From: Actinocorallia sp. API 0066
GTDB lineage: Bacteria > Actinomycetota > Actinomycetes > Streptosporangiales > Streptosporangiaceae
Direction: 5' to 3'
DNA: 64,000 nt
NCBI RefSeq assembly: GCF_020991275.1
Contig: NZ_JAJLQY010000006.1
Span: forward strand, 372,001 to 436,000
A program made the position numbers and the translations under genes. Positions 32,565 to 42,681 of the stretch are shown here, in pieces (the stretch's first letter is position 1; each line of letters opens with the position of its first letter). The notes below the pieces were generated by a model that ran no database searches, was not told where the DNA came from, and worked only from the letters and a program-made list of their open reading frames with translations.

Positions 32565-33143
32565 TTAACCGACGTTGACGCCGAAGTCCAAGGCGATCCC
32601 GTGCAGGCCCGAGGCGTACCCCTGGCCGATCGCACGGAACTTCCACTCCGAGTTGTAGCGGTAGAGCTCACCGAAGACCATCGCCGTCTCGGTCGAGGCG
32701 TCCTCGGAGAGGTCGTAGCGGGCGAGCTCCGTGCCGTCGGCACGGTTCACCACGCGGATGAAGGCGTTGCGGACCTGCCCGAACGCCTGGCCCCGGTTCA
32801 CCGCGTCGTGGATGGACACGGGGAAGACGATCCGCTCGACCCGCGGATCGACCGAGGCGAGGTCCACGTTGATCGCCTCGTCGTCTCCGTCACCCTCACC
32901 GGTGAGGTTGTCACCGGTGTGCTCGACCGTCCCGTCCGGGCTGGTGAGGTTGTTGTAGAAGACGAAGTGCTGATCGGAGAGTACCTTGCCGTTCGACCCC
33001 AGCAGCAGCGCCGAGGCGTCCAGGTCGAAGTCCGCGCCCGTGGTGGCCCGCACGTCCCAGCCGAGACCGACGGTCACCGCACGAAGGTCGGGTACCGCCT
33101 TGCTCAGCGAGACGTTGCCGCCCTTGGAAAGGCTGACGCCCAT
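32565..33143 (-). CDS. terD: TerD-family stress protein (copy 2)
   Basis: 192 residues. Full TerD pattern: [19 protein letters not shown] at the start, [39 protein letters not shown] with the calcium-binding acidic cluster, [20 protein letters not shown], and [19 protein letters not shown] at the end. A cytoplasmic calcium-binding protein of the Ter stress system. A close paralogue of the gene 28 bp upstream; the pair arose by tandem duplication. Ribosome site AGGAG a few bases before the ATG. Confidence 0.95.
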   Translation of the reverse strand: MGVSLSKGGNVSLSKAVPDLRAVTVGLGWDVRATTGADFDLDASALLLGSNGKVLSDQHFVFYNNLTSPDGTVEHTGDNLTGEGDGDDEAINVDLASVDPRVERIVFPVSIHDAVNRGQAFGQVRNAFIRVVNRADGTELARYDLSEDASTETAMVFGELYRYNSEWKFRAIGQGYASGLHGIALDFGVNVG

Positions 33144-33171
33144 GGTCGGAGTGCTCCTTAGCGGTCGCCGG

Positions 33172-33747
33172 TCAGACGTTGACGCCGAAGTCCTGCGCGA
33201 TGCCCGCCAGGCCGGACGCGTAGCCCTGCCCGACCGCGCGGAACTTCCACTCGGCGCCGTTCCGGTAGAGCTCGCCGAAGATCATCGCGGTCTCGGTGGA
33301 CGCGTCCTCGGACAGGTCGTAGCGGGCGATCTCGGCGCCGCCCGCGGCGTTCACCACACGGATGAAGGCGTTGCGGACCTGGCCGAAGTTCTGGCCCCGG
33401 TTGATCCCGTCGTAGATCGAGACGGGGAAGACGATGCGCTCGGCGTTCGGCGGAAGGCCGACGAGGCTGACCTTGACCTGCTCGTCGTCGCCCTCGCCCT
33501 CGCCGGTGAGGTTGTCGCCGGTGTGCTCGACGGCGCCTTCCGGGGTCGTGAGGTTGTTGAAGAACACGAAGTGGCCGTCGGACAGGACCTTGCCGGAGGC
33601 GTCGACGACGATCGCGGAGGCGTCAAGGTCGAAGTCGGTACCGGTGGTCGTCCGGACGTCCCAGCCAAGGCCGACGATGACTGCGGAGAGCCCGGGGGCC
33701 TCCTTGCTCAGCGATACGTTGCCGCCCTTGCTCAGGCTGACCGGCAT
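33172..33747 (-). CDS. terD: TerD-family stress protein (copy 1)
   Basis: 191 residues, about 80% identical by eye to the next gene. [59 protein letters not shown] and [20 protein letters not shown] mark it as TerD; the [10 protein letters not shown] acidic loop binds calcium. It is the promoter-proximal gene of terD-terD-terC. The upstream region carries a perfect 14-bp palindrome (33769-33782) between a probable promoter and the ribosome site CTGGAGG. Confidence 0.95.
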   Translation of the reverse strand: MPVSLSKGGNVSLSKEAPGLSAVIVGLGWDVRTTTGTDFDLDASAIVVDASGKVLSDGHFVFFNNLTTPEGAVEHTGDNLTGEGEGDDEQVKVSLVGLPPNAERIVFPVSIYDGINRGQNFGQVRNAFIRVVNAAGGAEIARYDLSEDASTETAMIFGELYRNGAEWKFRAVGQGYASGLAGIAQDFGVNV

Positions 33748-33768
33748 CTTTGCCTCCAGGTAAAGGTT

Positions 33769-33782
33769 GATCTCGTGAGATC
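33769..33782. promoter_or_regulatory. Palindrome upstream of terD
   Basis: GATCTC GT GAGATC, perfect 6-bp arms with a 2-base centre, 22 bp upstream of the first terD start. A second, 8-bp palindrome AGACGTCT lies further upstream near 33814. Either could be an operator. Confidence 0.45.
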
Positions 33783-33939
33783 TTGCGTGGGTTTCGAACG
33801 GGTTCCACCTGACAGACGTCTAAGTGACTCTATCGGTTCCCTCTGTTCCCGACCCTCATCCATGGTTTGCGTCCACAAGCGGAAATGGTTGTCTGTGAGG
33901 GGGACGAACCGGCAGAGGAGGCGCCCATGAGGAACAGCC

Positions 33940-35190
33940 GTGGCACGTGATCAACGGCGGCGGGGCCGCCGCGACCCGCGGGCGGTCCAGGCCAGGGAGG
34001 GCGCGCTGGCGACCCGTGAGGAGGCGTTCCAGGCGTTCTTCGACATGGACCAGGCGCAGAAGTTCGTCACGGCGCGGCTGACCGTCCTGGGCGATCTGGA
34101 CGGCGAGGCGGCGGGCCGGATGCGGCGGCGCGCCACCGACGCGGACGCGGCGGCGGACAAGGCGGCCGCCGAGTACATCGGCGTCGTCGACGGCCACGAC
34201 CTGGACGACGAGGACAGGTCGATGATCGAGTACGAGGACGCGGGGCGGGCGCTGCGCGGCACCGTCGCGGCGCTGCGCCGGGCGACCGAGACGCTCAACC
34301 GGCTGGCCGCCGACCTCGCCCCCCTCATCGCGCGCCTGGAGAGTTCTCTTGACGACCTCGCGCCTCTCCTGCGCGGGGCAAGGGAAGCTCTGGGTGCGGC
34401 CCGTGGTGCCATCGACAGTGCGAGTGCCAAGGGGATGGACCCCGCTGAGCTGGAAGGCGACCTCAACACCACGCGCGCACGGCTGGCCGAGCTGACGGGC
34501 GAGGGCCTGGGCGGGCTCGGCCTGCGCGGCGCGATGGAGCGCGCCCGTGAGGTGCGCGGCACGGCCGAGCAGATCGTCGAGGCGGCGCGGGAGCTGGCGG
34601 AGGCGTCGGAGCGGACGCGCAACGGGCTGGCGAGCGTCCGTACCCGCGCGCAGATGACCGAGGGCCGCCGCGCGCGGGTGGAGGAGGCGATGAGTGAGCT
34701 GCGCCGCACCTACGCGATGGCCTGCTGGCAGGATCTGCGGGGCGCGCCTGAGGCGATAGGGCAGGCGTTGGAGCGCGCGCGCGAGCGGATCGCCGAGACC
34801 GAGCGGGCGGCTTCCGTCGGCGATTGGAAGGAGGCTCCGCGCGCGTTGGCGGCGGCCCGCACCGAGCTGAAGGACGCCGAGCGCCGTGCCGCCCGCGTCA
34901 CCGACAGGGTGACGGAGCTGCGCGCCGTCACGGCCGATCCGCGGGGGCCGCTGGACCGGGCGCGGTTCACCGTCCGGGACGCCCAGCGGCTGGCCGTCGC
35001 CGCGCCCGGCGGGGCGGCGCCACGGCACGCGCGCGCCCTGGACGCCCTGGTCACCCGGCTCGACCGGGCTCCCGCCCTGCTGGAGGGCGCCTCCCCCGAC
35101 TACTGGACCTACCTGACCGAGCTCCGCGCGATCACCGACCGGGCCCGCGACGTCGTCGAGGCGATCCGCGCCGAACGCTCGGGCGCGTGA
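33940..35190 (+). CDS. Long coiled-coil protein divergent from terD
   Basis: 416 residues from GTG 33940, seven bases after AGGA. Apart from a basic start (ARDQRRRGRRDPRAV) it is almost wholly helical with heptad-like spacing: ALRGTVAALRRATETLNRLA, LIARLESSLDDLAPLLRGA, MERAREVRGTAEQIVEAARE, ARTELKDAERRAARVTDRV. No signal peptide or membrane helix. Likely a cytoplasmic structural or scaffold protein. Its divergence from terDDC across a 192-bp region suggests shared stress regulation. I do not recognise a named family. Confidence 0.8.
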   Translation: MARDQRRRGRRDPRAVQAREGALATREEAFQAFFDMDQAQKFVTARLTVLGDLDGEAAGRMRRRATDADAAADKAAAEYIGVVDGHDLDDEDRSMIEYEDAGRALRGTVAALRRATETLNRLAADLAPLIARLESSLDDLAPLLRGAREALGAARGAIDSASAKGMDPAELEGDLNTTRARLAELTGEGLGGLGLRGAMERAREVRGTAEQIVEAARELAEASERTRNGLASVRTRAQMTEGRRARVEEAMSELRRTYAMACWQDLRGAPEAIGQALERARERIAETERAASVGDWKEAPRALAAARTELKDAERRAARVTDRVTELRAVTADPRGPLDRARFTVRDAQRLAVAAPGGAAPRHARALDALVTRLDRAPALLEGASPDYWTYLTELRAITDRARDVVEAIRAERSGA

Positions 35191-35196
35191 CGGACG

Positions 35197-35559
35197 TCAG
35201 CGGCCGGGCACCTGGACGGTGAGGTTGCGGCCGACCATCGGCATGCCGCCCGACGGCGTCGGCACCGGCGGCGGCACGGCCACCCGGTCCTGCGGCGGGG
35301 TGTCGGACTTGACCTGTTCGACGAGGACGGCGGTGCCGTACGCGTACACCTCGAAGGACCCGTCGCCGAGCGGGCAGTTGGCGAAGCGCATGCCGAGGAC
35401 GGCGTTGCACCCGTACCGTTCGGCGTCGGCCTTGAGCCGCTCGATCGCCTCCCGGCGGGCCTGTGACAGGCCGCCGTGCGCCACCCCCGCGCCGCTCACC
35501 GCGCCCCTGACGTAACGGATCTCGTAGCCGGGGACGGTGTCGGTAGTCACGATCAGCAT
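35197..35559 (-). CDS. YbjQ/UPF0145-family heavy-metal-binding-domain protein
   Basis: 120 residues from ATG 35559. The conserved YbjQ core covers residues 1-85: VTTDTVPGYEIRYVRGAVSG, ARREAIERLKADAERYGCNA, VLGMRFANCPLGDGSFEVYA with Cys54 and Cys62 as possible metal ligands, then YGTAVLVE. A Pro-rich tail (VPPPVPTPSGGM) follows. The family forms pentamers of unknown function. It ends seven bases from the convergent coiled-coil gene and may belong to the stress locus. Confidence 0.85.
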   Translation of the reverse strand: MLIVTTDTVPGYEIRYVRGAVSGAGVAHGGLSQARREAIERLKADAERYGCNAVLGMRFANCPLGDGSFEVYAYGTAVLVEQVKSDTPPQDRVAVPPPVPTPSGGMPMVGRNLTVQVPGR

Positions 35560-35675
35560 AAGCCCACCGTAGACGACGAGCCCCTGACACGGGATGCCCT
35601 GCCGGGGATTATGCGGTGGTTGTCCGGCTTGGCCGGACGGTCCGGGGACCGTCCGGCGGGCTCGGTGGGGGCGTC

Positions 35676-36851
35676 CTATTCGAGGTACTCGCGCAGCATC
35701 TGGGCGCGCGAGGGGTGCCGGAGCTTGGCGAGGGTCTTGGACTCGATCTGCCGGATGCGCTCCCGCGTCACCCCGAACTCCCGGCCGACCTCCTCGAGCG
35801 TCCGGGGGTGTCCGTCGGACAGGCCGAAGCGCAACTGGATGATGCGCTGCTCCCGGTCCGACAGGGTGGCGAGGATGTCCTCCAGCTGGTCCTGGAGCAG
35901 GATGAACGCCGCCGCCTCGATCGGCACGACGGCGTCGGCGTCCTCGATGAAGTCGCCGAGGTCGGAGTCCTCCTCGCCGATCGGCGACTGGAGCGAGACC
36001 GGCTCCTGGGCGATCCGCTGGATCTCGACGACCTTCTCGGGCACGAGGCCCATCTCGGCGCCGATCTCCTCGGGCAGCGGCTCGCGGCCCAGGTCCTGGT
36101 GCAGCTGCCGCTGGACGCGGATCAGCTTGTTGATGGTCTCCACCATGTGCACGGGGATCCTGATCGTGCGCGCCTGGTCGGCGATGGCACGGGTGATCGC
36201 CTGGCGGATCCACCACGTCGCGTACGTGGAGAACTTGTAGCCCTTCGTGTAGTCGAACTTCTCGACGGCACGGATGAGGCCCAGGTTCCCCTCCTGGATG
36301 AGATCGAGGAACAGCATGCCGCGGCCCACGTAGCGCTTGGCGATGGACACCACCAGGCGCAGGTTGGCCTCGATGAGCCGTTGTTTGGCCCGCGCCCCTT
36401 CACGCGCGAGCGTCTCCAGTTCGAGCCTTTCGTGCACCCGGAGGATGGCGGCTCTGGCCGCCTTCTCCTCCGCGAAAAGGCCCGCCTCGATCGATTTGGC
36501 GAGTTCTACTTCCTCTTGTGCGGTCAGCAGCGGGACGCGGCCGATCTCGCGCAGATAGATCCGGACCAGGTCGCTCGTCGGCGCCCTTCTGCTGAGGTCT
36601 CCCTCTTCCGCTCGCGTGAGTTCCTCGGAGTCCTCCTTGGACTCCAGGACCTCTACCCCCTGCTCTGCGAGCAAACGGACGACGCCGTCAAGGGCGTCGG
36701 CCGGCAGTTCGGAGCGATCGAGCGCGGCGGCGACGTCATCGACGGTGACGCCACCGCGCTCCCTGCCACGTGCGACGAGGTCGGCGACCTGCTCGGCCGA
36801 CGGCGCCTCGCTGGGCAATGTCAAAGGGCCCACGCTCACAGTGTGCGCCAT
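35676..36851 (-). CDS. Principal-type sigma-70 factor (HrdB/HrdA/RpoD-like)
   Basis: 391 residues. It has all group 1/2 regions: a short region 1.1-like start, region 1.2 ([20 protein letters not shown]), region 2 ([60 protein letters not shown]), region 3 and region 4 with the helix-turn-helix [20 protein letters not shown]. It is shorter than the 500-residue HrdB because the N-terminal extension is small, so it may be a second, HrdA/HrdD-like factor rather than the essential one. It follows dnaG by 47 bp in the same direction, recalling the dnaG-rpoD arrangement. Confidence 0.93.
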   Translation of the reverse strand: MAHTVSVGPLTLPSEAPSAEQVADLVARGRERGGVTVDDVAAALDRSELPADALDGVVRLLAEQGVEVLESKEDSEELTRAEEGDLSRRAPTSDLVRIYLREIGRVPLLTAQEEVELAKSIEAGLFAEEKAARAAILRVHERLELETLAREGARAKQRLIEANLRLVVSIAKRYVGRGMLFLDLIQEGNLGLIRAVEKFDYTKGYKFSTYATWWIRQAITRAIADQARTIRIPVHMVETINKLIRVQRQLHQDLGREPLPEEIGAEMGLVPEKVVEIQRIAQEPVSLQSPIGEEDSDLGDFIEDADAVVPIEAAAFILLQDQLEDILATLSDREQRIIQLRFGLSDGHPRTLEEVGREFGVTRERIRQIESKTLAKLRHPSRAQMLREYLE

Positions 36852-36898
36852 GACACAGCGAAAACGCAGGCCCCAATTTCCCGGGATCCTTCCGGACC

Positions 36899-38749
36899 CT
36901 AGACGCCGCCGCCGTCACGCAGGCCGCGTCGGCGCTGCTCAAGGGCGACGAGGTCGCCGAACAGCCGGTTGTACTCCTCCGCCTCGGAGACCGGATTCAG
37001 CCTCCCGAGTTTGGATTTGAGCGCGGCGATCTCACGGGTGAGCTGGAGTTCCAGGAATCGGACGAGGAGTGCCCTGGAATAGGTGTCGTCCGAAACCGCG
37101 TCGGCTTTCGGATCCGTTTTGGGGGGCTCCACACTGAGACGGGTGATAAGGGCACGGATGTCCTCCGCCGTCGCGAGGTCGCGCAGCCGCGCCGCCCACT
37201 CCATCGGAGCGGCCGCCGCGCCGGTGCCGCCGCCCGCCAGCACCGTCTCGTGGACGCCCCTGTGCTCCGCCACGGAGAACGCGTCGGCCGCGAGGGTGTC
37301 GTAGACCGGGCCGAGCGTCGCGGGGCGCTGGAGCGCCATCTTGAGCAGCTCCCGCTCCAGCTCGACCGTCGGGTCCGCCGGGTCGGCGGCGCGCGGCTTC
37401 TCGCGCTGACGCGGCGGGGCGCCCTTCAGGTGATCGGCGACCCGGCTGAGCACGAGACGCTCGTCCATGAGGCCGATCCAGAGATCCACCCTGGCGGCCC
37501 ACGCCTTGCGCCGTCCCGCGTCCCTGATCCCCGCGACGACGGGAGCGACCGCGTCCAGGGCCCGCATCTGGCTCTCGGGGTCGGCGAGGTCGTGCTCGGC
37601 GATCCGGCTGCGGATGACGAACTCGTACAGCGCGACCCGGGAGGCGACGAGGTCGCGGACCGCCGCGTCGCCGTCCTTGACGCGCAGGTCGCACGGGTCG
37701 AGGCCGTCGGACTGGACGGCGACGAACGTCTGGGCGGCGAACTTGTCGTCGTTGGCGAACGCGCGCAGCACCGCCTTCTGGCCCGCCGCGTCGCCGTCGA
37801 AGGTGAAGATCACCTCGCCACGGCCCTCCGCGCGGTCCATGAGCATCCGGCGCAGCACCTTGATGTGCTCCTCGCCGAACGCGGTGCCGCAGGTCGCGAT
37901 CGCCGTCTTCTCCCCGGCGAGATGGCAGGCCATGACGTCGGTGTAGCCCTCGACGATGACCGCCTTCTTGGTGTTGGCGATCTCCCGCCGCGCCAGGTCG
38001 AGCCCGTAGAGGACGGAACTCTTGTGGTAGATCGGCGTCTCGGGGGTGTTGAGGTACTTCGGCCCGTTGTCGGAGTCGAGCAGCTTGCGCGCGCCGAACC
38101 CGAGGACGTCGCCCGTGGAGTCGCGGATCGGCCAGACGAGACGGCCCCGGAACCTGTCGCGCGGGCCGCGCTGGCCCTGCACGGCGAGGCCGCCGTCGAT
38201 CAGCTCCTTGTCGGTGAACCCGCGCGCGCGCAGGTGCCGGACGAGAGCCTCCCACTCGTTGGGCGCGTAGCCGACGCCGAAATGCGCCGCGTCGGCCGCC
38301 TGGAAGCCCCGGTCCATGAGGAAGCGACGGCCCACCCCCGCCTCCGGGGAGGTGAGCTGCTGCTGGTAGAACTCCGCCGCCGCCTTGTGCGCCTCGATCA
38401 GGCGCGCGCGCTGGCCCCGCTCCTTGTTGGGGACGTAGCCGCCCTCTTCGTGCCGGAGCTGGATGCCCGCCTTACCGGCGAGCCTTTCGACGGCCTCGGC
38501 GAAGCTCAGCCCGTCGACCTCCTGCACGAACTTGATGACGTCGCCGCCTACGCCGCACCCGTGGCAGAAGTAGAGGCCGCGCGCGGGGGTCACGTTGAAG
38601 GAGGGCGTCTTCTCGTCGTGGAAGGGGCACAGGCCCTTGAGGTTGCCCCCGCCCGCGCTGACGAGCTGGAGGTGTTCGCCGATCACCTGATCGATCGGCA
38701 TCCGTTCCCGGACGGCCGCGATGTCCTCTTGTCGGATGCGCCCAGCCAT
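36899..38749 (-). CDS. dnaG: DNA primase
   Basis: 616 residues. The N-terminal zinc domain is visible as [14 protein letters not shown] and [15 protein letters not shown]; the RNA polymerase core follows ([27 protein letters not shown]), then TOPRIM with [20 protein letters not shown] and the acidic pair in [17 protein letters not shown]. The C-terminal helicase-interaction domain is present. Synthesises RNA primers for replication. Essential. In mycobacteria dgt lies beside dnaG; here they are 11 kb apart. A 141-bp divergent region separates it from ureA. Confidence 0.97.
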   Translation of the reverse strand: MAGRIRQEDIAAVRERMPIDQVIGEHLQLVSAGGGNLKGLCPFHDEKTPSFNVTPARGLYFCHGCGVGGDVIKFVQEVDGLSFAEAVERLAGKAGIQLRHEEGGYVPNKERGQRARLIEAHKAAAEFYQQQLTSPEAGVGRRFLMDRGFQAADAAHFGVGYAPNEWEALVRHLRARGFTDKELIDGGLAVQGQRGPRDRFRGRLVWPIRDSTGDVLGFGARKLLDSDNGPKYLNTPETPIYHKSSVLYGLDLARREIANTKKAVIVEGYTDVMACHLAGEKTAIATCGTAFGEEHIKVLRRMLMDRAEGRGEVIFTFDGDAAGQKAVLRAFANDDKFAAQTFVAVQSDGLDPCDLRVKDGDAAVRDLVASRVALYEFVIRSRIAEHDLADPESQMRALDAVAPVVAGIRDAGRRKAWAARVDLWIGLMDERLVLSRVADHLKGAPPRQREKPRAADPADPTVELERELLKMALQRPATLGPVYDTLAADAFSVAEHRGVHETVLAGGGTGAAAAPMEWAARLRDLATAEDIRALITRLSVEPPKTDPKADAVSDDTYSRALLVRFLELQLTREIAALKSKLGRLNPVSEAEEYNRLFGDLVALEQRRRGLRDGGGV

Positions 38750-38811
38750 GACGCCGAGTCTATGGCCGGACGGGAGCGCGCGGGCAGCTCCTGGGGACTC
38801 GTCCGAGACGT

Positions 38812-38839
38812 AGTTAATTCGGAGTTAAATCGGCAATTC
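38812..38839. promoter_or_regulatory. GlnR-like direct repeat upstream of urease operon
   Basis: An AT-rich patch with two 11-bp direct repeats that differ at one base: AGTTAATTCGG and AGTTAAATCGG. Read as GTTAA-n6-GTTAA-n6-AATTC it has the n6 spacing of a GlnR box (gTnAc-n6-GaAAc), with an imperfect match to the half-sites. It lies 57 bp before the ureA start. GlnR is known to control ureA in Streptomyces; PhoP also uses 11-bp direct repeats. Assignment is inference. Confidence 0.5.
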
Positions 38840-38890
38840 CCATGGTTCCGAAGGTGGAGGGCACGCGCTGACCAGCGATAACGTCGGCGG

Positions 38891-39193
38891 GTGCTGATCT
38901 CTCCCCATGAGCAGGAACGGCTGCTCCTCCATGTGGCCGCGGGCGTGGCGCGTGAGCGCCAGGGGCGCGGACTCAAGCTCAACCACCCCGAGGCCACCGC
39001 GATCATCGCCGTGCACGTCCTGGAGGGCGCGCGGGACGGGCGGACCGTCGCCGAGCTGATGGAAAGCGGACGCGGGGTGCTGACCCGCGACGACGTCATG
39101 GAGGGCATCCCGGAACTGCTCGACTCCGTCCAGATCGAGGCGACGTTCCCGGACGGGACGAAGCTCGTGACCGTGCACAGGCCGATCCCGTGA
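38891..39193 (+). CDS. ureA: Urease gamma subunit
   Basis: 100 residues from GTG 38891, the family's usual length. [20 protein letters not shown] at the start and [20 protein letters not shown] are diagnostic, followed by [15 protein letters not shown] and [17 protein letters not shown] structural subunit of the nickel urease that splits urea to ammonia and carbon dioxide. First gene of ureABCFGD; overlaps ureB by 4 bases. Confidence 0.96.
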   Translation: MLISPHEQERLLLHVAAGVARERQGRGLKLNHPEATAIIAVHVLEGARDGRTVAELMESGRGVLTRDDVMEGIPELLDSVQIEATFPDGTKLVTVHRPIP

Positions 39194-39522
39194 GCGGCGC
39201 GGAGCCGTCCGGCGGCTGGGCGCCGGGCCAGGTCGTCGTCGGGGACGAACCGGTCGAACTCAACCCGGGACGGGAGCGGATCACGCTCACCGTCGCCAAC
39301 ACCGGCGACCGTCCCGTCCAGGTCGGGTCGCACTACCACTTCGCACAGGCCAACGCGGCGCTGGAGTTCGACCGGGAGGCCGCGTCCGGCTACCGGCTCG
39401 ACGTGCCCGCCGGGACGGCCGTGCGCTTCGAGCCCGGCCTCGTCCGGGACGTCGACCTCGTACCGCTGGCCGGGCACCGCCTGGTGCCGGGCCTGCGTCC
39501 GGAAGGGGGCCTGCATGGCTGA
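39190..39522 (+). CDS. ureB: Urease beta subunit
   Basis: 110 residues. Urease beta signature: [20 protein letters not shown]-like [20 protein letters not shown], then [20 protein letters not shown] and [20 protein letters not shown]. The first 20 residues are a short family-variable extension. Structural subunit bridging alpha subunits. Overlaps ureA by 4 bases and ureC by 8. Confidence 0.96.
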   Translation: MSGAEPSGGWAPGQVVVGDEPVELNPGRERITLTVANTGDRPVQVGSHYHFAQANAALEFDREAASGYRLDVPAGTAVRFEPGLVRDVDLVPLAGHRLVPGLRPEGGLHG

Positions 39523-41239
39523 TCTCACCCGCGCACGGATCTCGCGCGCGCGCTACGCCGCGCTCTACGGGCCCACGACAGGCGACCGCATCCGGCTCGC
39601 CGACACCGACCTGTTCATCGAGGTCACCGAGGACCTCGCGCGCGGCGCGGGGGCTGGCGACGAGGCCGTGTTCGGCGGCGGCAAGGTCATCCGCGAGTCG
39701 ATGGGCCAGGCCCGCGCGACGCGTGCGGAGGGCGCCGCCGACCTGGTGATCACCGGCGTCGTCATCCTGGACCACTGGGGCATCGTCAAGGCCGACGTGG
39801 GCGTCCGGGACGGGCGGATCGTCGCCATCGGCAAGGCGGGCAACCCGGACATCATGGACGGGGTGCATCCGGACCTGGTGATCGGGCCGTCCACCGAGAT
39901 CCTCGCCGGGAACGGCAAGATCCTCACCGCGGGCGCGGTGGACTCGCACGTCCACCTGATCTGCCCGCAGCTCATCGAGGAGGCGCTCGGCGCGGGCGTC
40001 ACCACCCTCATCGGCGGCGGCACGGGCCCGGCCGAGGGCACAAAGGCCACGACCGTCACGGGCGCCTGGTACCTGCACCGGATGCTGGAGGCGCTGGACT
40101 CCTGGCCGGTGAACGTCTCCCTGCTCGGCAAGGGCAACACGGTGTCCGAAGCCGCGCTCTGGGAGCAGTTGAAGGCGGGCGCCTCAGGGTTCAAGCTGCA
40201 CGAGGACTGGGGAACGACCCCTTCGGCTATCGACGCCTGCCTCAGGGTGTGCGACGCGTCGGGCGTCCAGGCGGCGCTCCATTCGGACACCCTGAACGAG
40301 GCCGGTTACGTCGAGTCCACGCTCGGCGCCATCGCGGGCCGCTCCATCCACGCCTACCACACCGAGGGCGCGGGCGGCGGGCACGCGCCGGACATCATCA
40401 CCGTCGCGGCGCACCCCAACGTGCTGCCGTCCTCGACGAACCCGACACGGCCGCACACGGTGAACACCCTGGACGAGCACCTCGACATGCTCATGGTGTG
40501 CCACCACCTGTCGCCGTCGGTGCCGGAGGACCTCGCGTTCGCCGAGTCCCGGATCCGGCCGACCACGATGGCCGCCGAGGACGTGCTGCACGACCTGGGC
40601 GCGATCTCGATCATCGGCTCGGACTCGCAGGCGATGGGTCGGATCGGCGAGACCATCGTGCGGACCTGGCAGACGGCGCACGTCATGAAGGCGCGGCGCG
40701 GTTCGCTGGGCGGGCCCGCCGACAACCTGCGCGCTCAGCGCTATGTCGCGAAATACACGATCAATCCGGCGATCGCGCACGGGCTCGACGGGGAGGTCGG
40801 CTCGATCGAGGTCGGCAAGCTCGCCGACCTCGTGCTCTGGGACCCGCGGTTCTTCGGAGTGCGGCCCACCCTCGTCGTCAAGGGCGGGGTCATCGCGTGG
40901 GCGCAGATGGGCGACGCGAACGCCTCCATCCCGACCCCGCAGCCCGTGCTGCCCCGGCCCATGTTCGGCGCCTCCCCGACCGTCGCGGCCGCCACCTCGC
41001 TGCACTTCGTCTCCGAGGCGGCGATCGAGGACGACCTGAAGTCGAAGATCGACGTGCGGCGCGCGCTCGTCCCGGTGCGGAACACCAGGTCGCTGGGCAA
41101 GGCCGACATGCCGCTCAACGACGCGCTCCCGCGCATCGAGGTCGAACCGGACTCCTTCACCGTGCGGATCGACGGGGAGGTCATCGAACCCGCTCCCGCC
41201 GAGAAGCTCCCGATGGCGCAGCGGTACTTCCTCTTCTGA
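39515..41239 (+). CDS. ureC: Urease alpha (catalytic) subunit
   Basis: 574 residues, full length. Nickel ligands and catalytic residues are all in place: His145 and His147 in [12 protein letters not shown], the carbamylated lysine Lys227 in [14 protein letters not shown], His in [13 protein letters not shown], His in [19 protein letters not shown], catalytic His in [18 protein letters not shown], and Asp in [14 protein letters not shown]. Hydrolyses urea with two nickel ions. The active enzyme needs UreDFG, encoded just downstream. Stop and ureF start overlap by one base. Confidence 0.98.
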   Translation: MADLTRARISRARYAALYGPTTGDRIRLADTDLFIEVTEDLARGAGAGDEAVFGGGKVIRESMGQARATRAEGAADLVITGVVILDHWGIVKADVGVRDGRIVAIGKAGNPDIMDGVHPDLVIGPSTEILAGNGKILTAGAVDSHVHLICPQLIEEALGAGVTTLIGGGTGPAEGTKATTVTGAWYLHRMLEALDSWPVNVSLLGKGNTVSEAALWEQLKAGASGFKLHEDWGTTPSAIDACLRVCDASGVQAALHSDTLNEAGYVESTLGAIAGRSIHAYHTEGAGGGHAPDIITVAAHPNVLPSSTNPTRPHTVNTLDEHLDMLMVCHHLSPSVPEDLAFAESRIRPTTMAAEDVLHDLGAISIIGSDSQAMGRIGETIVRTWQTAHVMKARRGSLGGPADNLRAQRYVAKYTINPAIAHGLDGEVGSIEVGKLADLVLWDPRFFGVRPTLVVKGGVIAWAQMGDANASIPTPQPVLPRPMFGASPTVAAATSLHFVSEAAIEDDLKSKIDVRRALVPVRNTRSLGKADMPLNDALPRIEVEPDSFTVRIDGEVIEPAPAEKLPMAQRYFLF

Positions 41240-41922
41240 TGCGCGCCCACCTGCTGATGCTCGCCGACTCCCGGCTCCCCGCCGGGGGTCACGCCCACTC
41301 GGGCGGCCTGGAACCGGCCGTCACCGCCGGGGCCGTCGCGACCATCGCGGACCTCGCGGACTTCCTCCACGGTCGGCTGCACACGGCTGGCCTCGTGGCG
41401 GGAGCCTTGGCGGCGGCTGCTTGCGTGCACGCGGGGACGTCCATTGATTGGGCGCTTCCGGACGCCGAAGCGGACGCGCGTACACCGTCGCCCGCCCAGC
41501 GTGCGGCGTCACGGGCGCAGGGCAAGTCGCTGCTCAGGGCGGCTCGGGCGACGTGGCCCTCGGCCGTGTTCGACGGGCTCCGGGTGCAGGTGCCTGCGGG
41601 GGCTCCCCGAGGGCCGCACCACCCGCTCGTCCTGGGCGCCGCCGCTCACGTCATCGGATGCACCGCCCTGGACGCTGCCGCTGTCGCCGCTTACGGGGCC
41701 GTCACGGGGCCCGCGTCGGCGGCGGTGCGGCTCCTGGGGCTCGACCCCCTGGGCGTGCAGCGGGCCCTGGCGGAGCTCGCCCCCGACGTCGACTCCGTCG
41801 CCGAAGAAGCCGCCGCGCACGCGGAGAAGGACTGGGCCGAACTGCCCGCCGCCTCGGCGCCGCTCCTCGACCAGTGGGCCGAGGAGCACCTACGCGCCGA
41901 CCTGCGGCTGTTCGAGTCCTGA
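41239..41922 (+). CDS. ureF: Urease accessory protein UreF
   Basis: 227 residues; ATG shares its first base with the ureC stop. The start LLMLADSRLPAGGHAHSGGL is the conserved UreF N-terminus. All-helical, with PLVLGAAAHVIGCTALDAAA and a C-terminal PDVDSVAEEAAAHAEKDWAE. It joins UreD and UreG on apo-urease and gates GTP hydrolysis during nickel insertion. Confidence 0.92.
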   Translation: MRAHLLMLADSRLPAGGHAHSGGLEPAVTAGAVATIADLADFLHGRLHTAGLVAGALAAAACVHAGTSIDWALPDAEADARTPSPAQRAASRAQGKSLLRAARATWPSAVFDGLRVQVPAGAPRGPHHPLVLGAAAHVIGCTALDAAAVAAYGAVTGPASAAVRLLGLDPLGVQRALAELAPDVDSVAEEAAAHAEKDWAELPAASAPLLDQWAEEHLRADLRLFES

Positions 41923-41943
41923 ACTGAACTAAGGAGACCCACC

Positions 41944-42603
41944 ATGGGCGGATACCACGGACCCGACCAGCACCACGCCGCGCCGAAGCACGGACGCCCC
42001 ATGCGCCTCGGCATCGGCGGACCCGTCGGCAGCGGCAAGACCGCGCTGACGGCGGCCCTGTGCCGGGTGCTGAAGGACGAGCTGAACCTCGCCGTCGTCA
42101 CCAACGACATCTACACCACCGAGGACGCCGACTTCCTGCGCCGCAACGCCGTCCTGGACGACGAGCGCATCATGGCCGTCCGGACCGGCTGCTGCCCGCA
42201 CACCGCCATCCGCGACGACATCTCCGCCAACCTCGACGCCGTCGAGGAGCTGGAGGAGCGGCACGCCGAGCTGGAACTCGTCATCGTGGAGAGCGGCGGC
42301 GACAACCTGACCGCGACGTTCAGCCAGGGCCTCGTCGACGCCCAGATCTTCGTCCTGGACGTCTCCGGCGGCGACAAGGTCCCCCGCAAGGGAGGCCCCG
42401 GCGTCACCACGAGCGACCTCCTCGTCATCAACAAGACCGACCTGGCACCCCTCGTCGGCGCCGACCTCGACGTCATGGACCGCGACTCCGCCGCCGTCCG
42501 CGAGGGCCGCCCCGTCATCTTCAGCTCCATCCGCGAGGACCCCGCCGTGCCCAAGATCACTGACTGGGTCCGCACCTCCGTCCACAACTTCCACCACCAC
42601 TGA
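41944..42603 (+). CDS. ureG: Urease accessory GTPase UreG
   Basis: 219 residues; ribosome site AAGGAG. P-loop [20 protein letters not shown] at about 20-40; [14 protein letters not shown]; metal-binding Cys-Pro-His in [40 protein letters not shown]; and G4 motif [19 protein letters not shown] His-rich N-terminal stretch ([17 protein letters not shown]) may bind nickel, and the C-terminus ends in FHHH. SIMIBI-class GTPase that delivers nickel to urease. Confidence 0.96.
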   Translation: MGGYHGPDQHHAAPKHGRPMRLGIGGPVGSGKTALTAALCRVLKDELNLAVVTNDIYTTEDADFLRRNAVLDDERIMAVRTGCCPHTAIRDDISANLDAVEELEERHAELELVIVESGGDNLTATFSQGLVDAQIFVLDVSGGDKVPRKGGPGVTTSDLLVINKTDLAPLVGADLDVMDRDSAAVREGRPVIFSSIREDPAVPKITDWVRTSVHNFHHH

Positions 42604-42681
42604 CCTACGAGAGATCCAAGGTCGGCGGACGTACCGCGCGCACACGGGCGACGCGGTGCGGGTGGGTCGAGAGGAGAGCTG

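Noticed and set aside
31563-33161. A 532-codon plus-strand frame across terC and terD
   Set aside because: Antisense to two clear genes, with composition typical of a shadow frame.
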